Shown here piece by piece: positions 8,117 to 13,910 of a stretch of DNA of 13,992 nt. Position 1 is the first letter of the stretch; every line of letters begins with the position of its first letter. The notes beneath the pieces were generated by a model that did no database searches, was not told the origin of the DNA, and was given only the letters and a program-made list of their open reading frames with translations. The position numbers and the translations under genes were made by a program. Source of the stretch: CBDUQI01 sp965369325 (lineage in GTDB: Bacteria; Pseudomonadota; Gammaproteobacteria; Steroidobacterales; JBCBZW01); contig CBDUQI010000157.1 of NCBI GenBank assembly GCA_965369325.1, positions 1 through 13,992 on the forward strand, given 5' to 3'.

Positions 8117-9055
8117 ATGTTTCCACGAGAACAGGGGATCGCTGTCGCCACAGGCCGCTGGTTCGGCGACGAGCACTTGCCCATCAATTCATTGCGCAGA
8201 GAAGACGAGCTGAGTAACGGAGGCGAACTAAGCCCAACTATGCTCTGGCGCTACAATCGGGCCACTAAGACGGGACGTTTCGTTGTCGGAGAAGACATCT
8301 ATGGCAAGCTAGACTTGCACACACTCCTGGGTGCCAACGAAGCAAACAAAGCACTACACTTGATTTCTCAGCGCACGAGAATCCAACGCCGCGGGAACCG
8401 TCGTGCTCAGCACATGGTGAGTGTGCATTGCATACGAGACAACTTGCACCGCCGACTTCCGCATATATGCGTCACTACGCTTACCCGAGTTAGCCGCGGG
8501 GGTTTGCCCAACATTTCTGGAATGGCGTTTCGCATTCCAGCAGCCTCGATGACCTCTACAGCACGGTTTGAGTGCGTTGGAACATTGCTGAACAACATCA
8601 TGGAACAGCTCGGTCCGTACTACGCTTGGTTAGACACACAGCTTACACCGCAGGCAACTGAGGCCACGCGACCAGCACCGTTTGATCTCGTTTGGCGGTG
8701 TGGCAAGCACATCATTTCACCATCTCGATTCTCAATGTTGGATATTGACGGCGATACGGTCAGCGCACTCTCGTTGAATCAGGCACGATTCATCGCATTG
8801 CTTCTGGGTGCCACAGATCGCAACGGGATGCCCAACTACCTGGAGCGTTCACTCACTAGGCGCAAGATCTTCAACCTGGAATCCACTTGCACGATTTGTG
8901 ACAACGACATTGACAAATTGGTGATGTTCTTTCGTCAACATCTCGGTCAATCAGCCATCACCACGCTGCGAGGCTACGGCCACGTACTTACGATGCAGCG
9001 ACGAGTGTGCGACAAGCACGAATTAGCGTATGCGCTAGAGCGGTTGTGGCGCTAG
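8117..9055 (+). CDS. Hypothetical protein with divergent C-terminal winged-helix DNA-binding domain
   Basis: The product is 312 residues with no signal peptide and no membrane helix. The N-terminal ~185 residues match nothing I know; they are rich in Arg, His and Cys. Residues about 189-294 follow the order of a Trans_reg_C winged helix: an opening strand pair DLVWRCGKHIISPSRFSM, a charged turn DIDGDTVSA, helix 1 LSLNQARFIALLLG, a region MPNYLERSLTRRKIF, the recognition helix DNDIDKLVMFFRQHLG and the wing ITTLRGYGHVLTM, comparable to 'vrGvGYrl' in CadC and OmpR proteins. I infer a cytoplasmic DNA-binding regulator of this operon. GGAG lies about nine bases upstream of the ATG, and the gap from the preceding stop is 13 bases. 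The fold call rests on pattern and order, not on a profile search. Confidence 0.72.
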   Translation: MFPREQGIAVATGRWFGDEHLPINSLRREDELSNGGELSPTMLWRYNRATKTGRFVVGEDIYGKLDLHTLLGANEANKALHLISQRTRIQRRGNRRAQHMVSVHCIRDNLHRRLPHICVTTLTRVSRGGLPNISGMAFRIPAASMTSTARFECVGTLLNNIMEQLGPYYAWLDTQLTPQATEATRPAPFDLVWRCGKHIISPSRFSMLDIDGDTVSALSLNQARFIALLLGATDRNGMPNYLERSLTRRKIFNLESTCTICDNDIDKLVMFFRQHLGQSAITTLRGYGHVLTMQRRVCDKHELAYALERLWR

Positions 9056-9068
9056 CACGCGAACGTAA

Positions 9069-9099
9069 CGTCCACGGGTGACTCGCTTGCGAGCGGACG
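9069..9099 (+). other. Intercistronic stem-loop
   Basis: CGTCC...GGACG flanks an inner CTCGC-TT-GCGAG stem in the 72-base gap before the beta-barrel gene. No U-tract follows, so it is more likely an RNA-processing or partial attenuation structure than a full terminator. It could give the last gene a different expression level from the first three. Confidence 0.4.
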
Positions 9100-9127
9100 C
9101 CAACCCATCTCTTAGAAGGAGCGGAGC

Positions 9128-9682
9128 ATGAACAGAACAATCGCGAGTTTGATCGTTTTAGCTTTGGCGTGCAGTGATGCGAAGGGTAACGAAGTATTCA
9201 TCGGAGTTGAGCTTGGCAGGGGGAGCGTCGATATTGAGACGGATCGACTAGCGCCTGTCGTGCTGAACGACGAGAACACCACTGTCGGAGGCCTGATCGT
9301 TGGCTATCGGTTTGACACCGGCGGCATCGCCGAACTTACTTACTCGGGAGCAGATAGTGACAATCTACTGAATCTTGGCGATTCCCTAAGTTTAGACGAG
9401 ATCCGCTTGAGCGGAGGGTATGCCGTCGCTCTTGGCAAACGTTTTAGTCTTACGCCGAAAATCGGCATTAGCTTTTGGAGATTGGAAGGGTCGGAAGGGA
9501 TTCTCCTGAACCCCGGGCCGGAGGAGGTTCGAAAACTTGACGGCGAAGATGTGTTCTTTGAGCTGACCGGTGGCTTCGAGATCACCTCCCGATGGACGCT
9601 GTTTCTTAGCCATTCACGCGGCAACTACAATTTCGGTGACTCTAGCGCAACCAGATTGGGCGGGAGTTTCAATTTCCGGTAG
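9128..9682 (+). CDS. Small outer-membrane beta-barrel protein
   Basis: The product is 184 residues. A signal peptide (MNRTIASLIVLALACSDAKG, cleavage about residue 20) is followed by alternating-residue beta-strands with glycine and aromatic girdles: VFIGVELGRGSVDI, TVGGLIVGYRFD, GIAELTYSG, IRLSGGYAVAL, FSLTPKIGISFWRLEG, FFELTGGFEITSRWTLFLSHS and a final RLGGSFNF. That is about eight strands, as in the OmpA/OmpX/opacity-type outer-membrane fold. It ends F-N-F-R rather than in the usual terminal aromatic, a small deviation from the insertion signal. AAGGAG lies six bases upstream of the start. As last gene of the operon it may be the surface partner or output of the regulators encoded upstream; this is inference. 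Confidence 0.82.
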   Translation: MNRTIASLIVLALACSDAKGNEVFIGVELGRGSVDIETDRLAPVVLNDENTTVGGLIVGYRFDTGGIAELTYSGADSDNLLNLGDSLSLDEIRLSGGYAVALGKRFSLTPKIGISFWRLEGSEGILLNPGPEEVRKLDGEDVFFELTGGFEITSRWTLFLSHSRGNYNFGDSSATRLGGSFNFR

Positions 9683-9713
9683 ATCGAACACCCGTGCGAG
9701 TGAGACGACTTGG

Positions 9714-9732
9714 TCGCTGAGGATCTTAGCGA
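9714..9732. terminator. Possible bidirectional terminator hairpin between convergent genes
   Basis: TCGCTGAG-GAT-CTTAGCGA forms an eight-pair stem (one G-T pair) with a three-base loop, placed where the plus-strand beta-barrel gene meets the converging minus-strand lipoprotein gene and overlapping the latter's stop codon. There is no U-tract on either side, so a terminator role is suggested by position only. Confidence 0.35.
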
Positions 9733-10559
9733 GCGCGTAAGGCCGACAGCTCGCTGACTACAGCGATGAAGGTGTACAAGCCGTTCGTCACGCGGACGCT
9801 CTCCAACCCTCGCTCCTCCGCCAAGCTCCGCGCGAACCGCACGTCGGCCGTGCTGGGCGCCGGGACACCCAGTGCAATCTGCTCGCCCTGCGACTGCAAA
9901 GTGTGGTTGTGCAGCTGATACCAAAAGCGCCACCCTTGGGCCAAATACTCATCGACAACGTCAAGCCCGTATACGGATTTCGGCGGGAACATCGTCTCGC
10001 CAGCGCCGAAGATCACCACTATCTCCTCCGTCTCAGAAATTTTGCGACGTAATACCGAAGCGAGGAACTCGGTTGGGTGATCGAGCTGTGACAGCCTGGC
10101 GTTCTGCGCCGCGAATAGCAGAGCATCCAGGCAGGTAATGGGCTCGATTGAACCAACGTCGCCACGGTAGACCTGATCGTTATTGTATTGCTCGTCGCGC
10201 CAGATGTCGGACTCTGCTGGCGTTAGGTCTGATGGCACCAGCAACGGCTGGAGCCGAACGTCCGCTCCGGCCTGACGGATGGCAGCACGATAAGCGAGCA
10301 GATTCGGATCGTCTGGTAGTTCGGGCCGGGAGTGCACATCGTGGGGAGAAAATGCCCACACCTTTAGCACGAGCCCGTCTGTATCAACTAGCGTTGTCGG
10401 ACTTGCGGGGAAAACGCAATCGATATTGACGAGATCCGTTACGACTGACGGATTGCCCCCGCCTACCTCGGAGGTAGGCCGTGCACCCGAAGGCGACTCT
10501 GCACAAGAAATCGACGCGATGGCAAGGGCAGCACACGCAATGTTTCGTAGTCGAGCCAA
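9726..10559 (-). CDS. Putative lipoprotein with JAMM-like H-x-H...S-x-x-D signature
   Basis: With TTG at 10559 (GGGAG seven bases upstream) the product is 277 residues and opens with a compact signal sequence, MARLRNIACAALAIASIS-C19. An upstream TTG at 10607 would add 16 residues before that signal and is less likely. The Cys context (S-I-S-C) is a weak lipobox. I do not know the family. The best motif is in the C-terminal half: H217-N-H219, then after a longer loop P-A-P-S236-T-A-D239, with a candidate acidic residue in GAGE188. That order is the metal site of JAMM/MPN peptidases, though the H-to-S distance is larger than usual. The end, VRVTNGLYTFIAVVSELSAL, looks like core strands. It lies just downstream of the serine hydrolase gene and is probably co-transcribed. 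The function is open. Confidence 0.7.
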   Translation of the reverse strand: MARLRNIACAALAIASISCAESPSGARPTSEVGGGNPSVVTDLVNIDCVFPASPTTLVDTDGLVLKVWAFSPHDVHSRPELPDDPNLLAYRAAIRQAGADVRLQPLLVPSDLTPAESDIWRDEQYNNDQVYRGDVGSIEPITCLDALLFAAQNARLSQLDHPTEFLASVLRRKISETEEIVVIFGAGETMFPPKSVYGLDVVDEYLAQGWRFWYQLHNHTLQSQGEQIALGVPAPSTADVRFARSLAEERGLESVRVTNGLYTFIAVVSELSALRAR

Positions 10560-10613
10560 CCTAGTCTCCCGCCATCCGAAATCTATAGGCCATTCGATTC
10601 GCAACAACTTCTT

Positions 10614-11723
10614 CTAATCTGAAACGAAGAGGTTAAGGAACTTGGCTGCAAGCGGAGATTTCTCTACTTCTGCTCTGTGCAGAGGATTGCCCCAGTGGAT
10701 ACCGTCCGTATTGCCTAACGCGATTAGAGCCCAGCCGTCATCCGGAGCCTTCAAGAGCAAACCAGCGTAGGCCTCTGGCCACCAGCCCCCATGCCATACA
10801 AGCTTGTGGCCTTGCCATTCTTGCACCCACCAGCCGTACGCGTAGTTTGCCGGCTTGCCATCAGGCGCCGACGGAGGTGTCCACATCTGCTCAAGCAGCG
10901 CAGCTGGCAGGATCTTGCCTTGATCCAGCGCAATGGAGTATTTCGCCAGGCCCAAAACGCCTGAGATGATGCCGGAGCTCGCATTGAGCTCCGGATTCGG
11001 CAACACTGAAGGGGCGAGGCCGTCGTCTTGCTCCGGTGCATGGCGAAATGGCGGTGCCAGATTCGTAAGCACAGCACTCTTGTCAGGATCGCGCCAGCCC
11101 GCCGCTACGGCGTCGAGGTCGGCGGGTCCAAGAACGTACTCGTTCATCCACTCGCGCCATGTCCGGTCCGTGTTTTCCTCCACCCAATTTGACAGGCGTC
11201 CAAAAACGATCGGGTTATACATGAACATCGATCCAGGTTCGCCCTGCACTCTGTGTTGTAGTACGTGCCGCAGGCTTATTGACCCTTCGCAACGTGGCGA
11301 CTCCACGACGGTACCGTCATCGAGCGTTCCGCCGCCGAATATGATTCCGCTACTCGTCAACCATTCGCAACGTTTGTCCCAATCGCTTAACGTTGCGAAA
11401 TCGTCGTCGAGATCTATGTGCCCATCAGCTTCCATGGCGAGCAACGTTGCGGCTGTAAACGTTTTCGAGATCGATGCAACCAGATAGGTCGTTTCGGTTG
11501 TCGTGCGCTCCTCGGCATCGTGATCCTGCCAGCCCATGCCCTCCGATAGCACTATCTCGCCGTCTTTCACCAGAGCGACTGAAAAACTGAGGATGAGTTC
11601 CTTGCGATGATATTCCTCCAGAAACTGCCTGAATTCATCAAGTTTGTCGTCAAGGGACGCAGCCGGTAACGAATTGCCGAATGACAACAGCGCAAACATC
11701 AAGACGAAACGCAATTTCTTCAT
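10614..11723 (-). CDS. Exported serine hydrolase of the beta-lactamase / PBP-like family
   Basis: The product is 369 residues with a signal peptide (MKKLRFVLMFALLSFGNSLPAA). The catalytic S-x-x-K is S84-I-S-K87 in the family context TYLVASISKTFTAATLLAME. The second motif, normally Y-x-N, reads Y169-N-P, and the third is H311-G-G, as in class C-like esterases and D-aminopeptidases rather than K-T-G. A segment between motifs one and two carries C119 and C145 and is longer than usual; the cysteines could form a periplasmic disulfide. Such enzymes hydrolyse esters, amides or D-peptides, and true beta-lactamase activity is uncertain. AGGGGG lies just upstream of the ATG, with a TATATT -10-like element further up. 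The next gene's reading frame opens within a few bases of this stop, so a two-gene operon is likely. Confidence 0.9.
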   Translation of the reverse strand: MKKLRFVLMFALLSFGNSLPAASLDDKLDEFRQFLEEYHRKELILSFSVALVKDGEIVLSEGMGWQDHDAEERTTTETTYLVASISKTFTAATLLAMEADGHIDLDDDFATLSDWDKRCEWLTSSGIIFGGGTLDDGTVVESPRCEGSISLRHVLQHRVQGEPGSMFMYNPIVFGRLSNWVEENTDRTWREWMNEYVLGPADLDAVAAGWRDPDKSAVLTNLAPPFRHAPEQDDGLAPSVLPNPELNASSGIISGVLGLAKYSIALDQGKILPAALLEQMWTPPSAPDGKPANYAYGWWVQEWQGHKLVWHGGWWPEAYAGLLLKAPDDGWALIALGNTDGIHWGNPLHRAEVEKSPLAAKFLNLFVSD

Positions 11724-11792
11724 ATTTTCCCCCTGGTCAGGTCAATATAGCAAACGAGGCGGTGCTAGCTTGTTTTTGCCGGCCGTTACGCG

Positions 11793-11826
11793 GGGCAGCC
11801 CCATTACTTGCTGTCGCAATGGGGGA
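11793..11826. other. Overlapping alternative hairpins upstream of the hydrolase gene
   Basis: GGGGC-A-GCCCC (11793-11803) overlaps the left arm of CCCCATT...AATGGGG (right arm ends at 11826). The two stems exclude each other. They lie between the hydrolase start and the exported-protein fragment, without a U-tract. They may be remnants of a terminator for that fragment's transcript or part of the hydrolase leader. Confidence 0.3.
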
Positions 11827-11830
11827 TTCC

Positions 11831-12046
11831 CTACGCATAAGTGGACACCTCATCGAGATCGGCTCCCGTTGTGTTCTGGTACCGACTCCAAGTCTCTAGA
11901 TTCTCACCAGACTGATATCCGGCTGGAACGTAGAATGTGTCAACTGCGGTGTTGAATCCGAGCCTCTCCGTGCTACCATCAATCGGCGACGAAAATGGCA
12001 GATCATCGCCAAAGGATCCTCCGCCCAAAAGGCCCTCAGGTTCCAA
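11831..12046 (-). pseudogene. Fragment of a PEP-CTERM-like exported protein
   Basis: This open stretch of about 71 codons, readable from a TTG next to the attC core, contains LGFNTAVDTFYVPAGYQSGE followed by NLETWSRYQNTT. That resembles the segment just before the C-terminal 'LGL-TPGTY-x-W-x-W' region of many PEP-CTERM-type surface proteins (compare the common pattern Y-V-P-x-x-Y-x-S-G-x-x-L). The expected continuation is absent; the frame turns into ADLDEVSTYA and stops. There is no start region or signal peptide, and an in-frame TGA lies inside the attC. I therefore read it as the left-over middle part of a longer gene, perhaps captured or trimmed at the cassette boundary. It could also be a short real cassette gene. 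Confidence 0.45.
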
Positions 12047-12049
12047 GTC

Positions 12050-12140
12050 GTTTAACGCCGCACATCACCTGACGGCAACCAGCGACGTGGATTTTAGATT
12101 CGGCCCGGATCTGCCGTTCCGGTGCATGGCTTTGTTATCC
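12050..12140 (+). other. attC recombination site 1 (integron cassette boundary)
   Basis: The site starts with the core GTTTAAC and ends with GTTATCC. Inside, CACATCACC (12061-12069) pairs with GGTGCATG (12121-12128) through CATCACC/GGTG-ATG with one unpaired C, the extrahelical base expected in an attC L box. A further perfect stem ACGGCA/TGCCGT (12072-12077, 12112-12117) closes the variable part. Spacing and length (91 bases) suit an attC. The right core departs from the GTTRRRY consensus at one or more positions. Confidence 0.72.
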
Positions 12141-12722
12141 GCCCCGTTTCGGGAAACGTTCACGCCCAGGCGTTCTCCAATTCATCGAGCACCCGCTCCG
12201 CTACTTGAAGCATTGAGTCTTTAGGAGCTCCCCCGCGTCATCGTAAATCTTCCAAGTGCCCCTCTTTTTGCCGTGTTCGAAGCGACCTTCGTCCCAGAGT
12301 TGGCCATTGGCATGGTATCGTTTCCATGCACCGTGCTTCTGCTCTTCATCGTCGAAGCCGCCCGTCCCCCTTGGTTCGCCAGTCTTGTAGAACCACTTCC
12401 ACCGACCAATAATCTTTCCGTCCTTGAAGCTGCCGGAGGACTGCATCTGGCCATTATTGAGAAAGTACTTCCACTTTCCTGATTTCTTTCCGTTGTCGAA
12501 TTCACCCTGACAAGAGACAAGGCCGTTCTTGAAGAACAGCTTAAAGGGGCCATTCTTAGGATTGCCGTCTTCATCGATCCCAGGGATGTCTTTCATTGGG
12601 CAACGCTCCTTGGTTGGATTGTCTGGTGGGGTGGAGAGGAAGTGCCCCTGAGTTTGGTGCGAAAATTGGCGTAGCCAATGCACCAAACGAGGTCGCGAAA
12701 ATGGGTCCGCCCCAACTACTAG
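12135..12722. mobile_element. Integron gene cassette carrying the MORN/YwqK-like gene in reverse
   Basis: The cassette is bounded by the cut points in the right cores of attC sites 1 and 2. Its single gene is on the minus strand, opposite to the attC polarity, so it cannot be driven by an upstream integron promoter and must have its own. About 60 bases between the left boundary and the gene's stop hold no other gene. Confidence 0.6.
12201..12596 (-). CDS. MORN-repeat protein, YwqK-family antitoxin-like
   Basis: The product is 131 residues built from five or so ~22-residue repeats of the form G-x-W-K-x-Y/F-x-x-N-G-Q-x-x-x-x-G-x-F-x-x-G-K (for example SGKWKYFLNNGQ, IGRWKWFYKTGE, HGAWKRYHANGQ, RGTWKIYDDAGE). 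This is the MORN_2 pattern seen in proteins annotated as toxin-antitoxin YwqK-family antitoxins; whether this one is an antitoxin is unknown and no toxin gene adjoins it. The ATG is chosen because AAGGAG lies nine bases upstream. A longer frame, open to 12686, would run through the attC and is rejected. The start abuts the attC core, and the ribosome-binding site lies inside the attC. The gene runs against the cassette polarity. No signal peptide is seen. Confidence 0.85.
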   Translation of the reverse strand: MKDIPGIDEDGNPKNGPFKLFFKNGLVSCQGEFDNGKKSGKWKYFLNNGQMQSSGSFKDGKIIGRWKWFYKTGEPRGTGGFDDEEQKHGAWKRYHANGQLWDEGRFEHGKKRGTWKIYDDAGELLKTQCFK

Positions 12723-12728
12723 TTAGGC
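12598..12728 (+). other. attC recombination site 2
   Basis: The right end is clear: TCCGCCCCAA, a spacer, then the canonical core GTTAGGC (12722-12728). The left core, GGGCAAC, keeps AAC but is otherwise poor. Behind it TTGGTTGGA can pair with TCCGCCCCAA over seven positions with an internal mismatch. The centre is a long perfect hairpin: GTTTGGTGC (12652-12660) with GCACCAAAC (12680-12688), and inside it ATTGGC-GTA-GCCAAT. At 131 bases it is near the upper size for attC sites. The right half is secure; the left limit is less so. Confidence 0.65.
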
Positions 12729-13440
12729 GTCGATCTGTTATATCCAAATCGTGTGGGTTATCGTGTGTCAATGAAACAAAATACCGTGTTAGTTGTAGTG
12801 GATATGCAGTTGGTAGCGTTTGATGGAGTTATTACTGCGCCAATAAATGATGGAGAATCCGTTATAGATGCAGCGGCGAAATTAGTCAAAATTTGCCGCG
12901 CTGCTGAACTAGACATCTTGTACTTGCAGACTTGTGCGGCTTCAGGCCAACCGTATGCGAAAGATCAACACGGGTGGGAATTACATCCATTGCTTGAAGT
13001 GAGATCCGATGAAAGAGTCGTGTTTAAACGAAACTCGAGCGGGTTTGATGGTACCAATTTGAGCGAAGTCCTTGAGGAGATGGGAGCGAGGAGGTTAATC
13101 GTTTGTGGAAATTGGACCGAATTCTGTGTAGCTAACACTGTTAAAGACGCCGCAAAACTGGGTTTCGAGATATGCATTGCGAAAGATGGTCACGGAACTG
13201 TTGCGGCAAACGATAAAGTTGCTCGGGAAATCGTGCGAGAGCAGAATGAGAGTTTTATTGATCAAGGATTTGAAGTTCTCGAAGTAGAGCAGCTCCAAAA
13301 AGAATTTCCCAAATTGGTCTAGATGGTTCGAGAGAGCATGGCTAAGACGCCTAACACGATGTTGAGCGGCACTTGCGGGCCGCGAGGGGTTTGCGGTAGC
13401 AAACGGGAGCGGCGGGCAATGTGTCCGCTCCAACTGTTGG
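12723..13440 (+). mobile_element. Integron gene cassette carrying an isochorismatase-family gene
   Basis: The cassette runs from the cut point of attC 2 to that of attC 3 and holds one forward gene that starts 43 bases after the core and stops 27 bases before the next attC, the compact layout typical of cassettes. The gene is visibly more AT-rich than the surrounding chromosome, in line with separate origin. Confidence 0.75.
12771..13322 (+). CDS. Isochorismatase-family cysteine hydrolase (cassette gene)
   Basis: The product is 183 residues from the ATG; a GTG 18 bases upstream would add MGYRVS, but the protein's first strand TVLVVVDMQ begins right after the ATG, so I prefer it. The catalytic triad of the family is present: D11 in VVVDMQ, K86 in VVFKRNSSGFDGT and C119 in GNWTEFCVANTVKDA. 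Isochorismatase-like hydrolases cleave amides or vinyl ethers (nicotinamide, N-carbamoyl compounds, isochorismate); the exact substrate is not evident. The size is normal for the family. There is no clear Shine-Dalgarno. As the only forward gene in its cassette it could be expressed from upstream integron transcription. Its codons are more AT-rich than those of chromosomal neighbours, suggesting acquisition. It is presumably cytoplasmic, as no signal peptide is seen. Confidence 0.92.
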   Translation: MKQNTVLVVVDMQLVAFDGVITAPINDGESVIDAAAKLVKICRAAELDILYLQTCAASGQPYAKDQHGWELHPLLEVRSDERVVFKRNSSGFDGTNLSEVLEEMGARRLIVCGNWTEFCVANTVKDAAKLGFEICIAKDGHGTVAANDKVAREIVREQNESFIDQGFEVLEVEQLQKEFPKLV

Positions 13441-13446
13441 TTAGAG
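13349..13446 (+). other. attC recombination site 3
   Basis: The left core GCCTAAC and right core GTTAGAG bracket complementary L boxes: TTGAGCGG (13362-13369) with CCGCTCCAA (13425-13433), leaving a single unpaired C, the extrahelical base that sets strand choice in integron recombination. The pairing continues outward of the loop as CAC/GTG, and the variable part contains a perfect GTTTGC-GGTA-GCAAAC hairpin (13389-13404). At 98 bases this is the best attC in the window. Confidence 0.88.
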
Positions 13447-13514
13447 GGCTCGCCATCTAAGCGCATTTCCGTTGCATGTGGTCGACATAGACAAGACTAC
13501 TCCAGTTTGGAAAT

Positions 13515-13588
13515 TGGAGGCTAGGACCGGAATTGAACCGGTGAAAACGGTGTTGCAGACCGTCGCATTACCACTCTGCCACCTAGCC
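13515..13588 (-). tRNA. tRNA-Cys (anticodon GCA)
   Basis: A 74-base cloverleaf including encoded CCA folds perfectly: acceptor GGCTAGG/CCTAGCC, a short D arm (GCA/TGC, as usual for bacterial tRNA-Cys), anticodon stem ACGGT/ACCGT with loop CTGCAAC, a four-base variable loop, and T arm ACCGG-TTCAATT-CCGGT. The anticodon GCA (13554-13556) together with discriminator U73 is the identity set of tRNA-Cys. It lies on the minus strand, 68 bases right of the third attC, with its 3' end facing the array. No terminator with a U-tract is obvious on its 3' side, and no clear promoter is visible. Confidence 0.95.
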
Positions 13589-13597
13589 AGATTCAGC

Positions 13598-13687
13598 TGG
13601 GCAGCGATATCCGAGAGAAAAGAAGTCGGGCATTGCTGCCCAAAGAAGACTATTGGGCGCACGAAGCTGTTGCTTTGATGCAACAGC
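13598..13687. repeat. Two inverted repeats between the tRNA and the insertion-sequence remnants
   Basis: First, TGGGCAGC (13598-13605) pairs with GCTGCCCA (13635-13642) around an inner CCGA/TCGG stem with equal five-base spacers on both sides. Second, GCTGTTGC-TTTGAT-GCAACAGC (13666-13687) is a perfect eight-pair hairpin. Neither has attC cores or a U-tract. They lie on the 5' side of the tRNA gene and might block read-through from the insertion sequence side. Confidence 0.45.
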
Positions 13688-13731
13688 AAGAAGAGTAAGA
13701 ATTGGAGGTGTGCGTATTCATGGGGAGGATA

Positions 13732-13910
13732 TTAGTCTTTGGTCGTGTACAGTTTGCAGGCGGCCACCTTGCTGTAGGTGTCGACGAACGTTTGCTGGTA
13801 GATGCGCCCGATGCCCTTGATAGTGCCGACGTAGTAGGTGTCCTGCGATCCCAGGTAGCCTGGGTGCTCGGTCTCGATCTCCCCGTGAGCCTCATCGCTG
13901 CTGCAATTAG
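13732..13910 (-). pseudogene. IS481-like transposase fragment
   Basis: On the minus strand the frame reads DEAHGEIETEHPGYLGSQDT and then YYVGTIKGIGRIYQQTFVDT followed by YSKVA. This matches the start of the DDE integrase core of IS481-type transposases, with the first catalytic Asp in the DTYYVG strand and the second conserved Asp in FVDTYSK. After KLYTTK the similarity ends and the frame stops, so the rest of the core, including the third catalytic residue, is lost. On the other side it is cut by the end of an IS256-family element. It is a dead remnant. Confidence 0.75.

Noticed and set aside
11940..11957. GTTGAAT matching the attC right-core consensus
   Set aside because: No partner RYYYAAC with complementary L boxes to its left; it lies within the exported-protein fragment.
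12141..12200. Short minus-strand peptide MLQVAERVLDELENAWA after the MORN gene
   Set aside because: Only 17 codons, overlapping the end of the MORN gene in another frame, with no ribosome-binding site; a frameshifted tail is possible but unsupported.
12597..12686. Upstream extension of the MORN protein by 30 residues
   Set aside because: The extension would be translated through the attC stem, while AAGGAG sits correctly before the ATG at 12596.
13472..13678. Plus-strand 68-codon frame (MHVVDIDKTTPVWK...) and minus-strand 82-codon frame at 13441-13689
   Set aside because: Both run through the tRNA-Cys gene and are chance frames.
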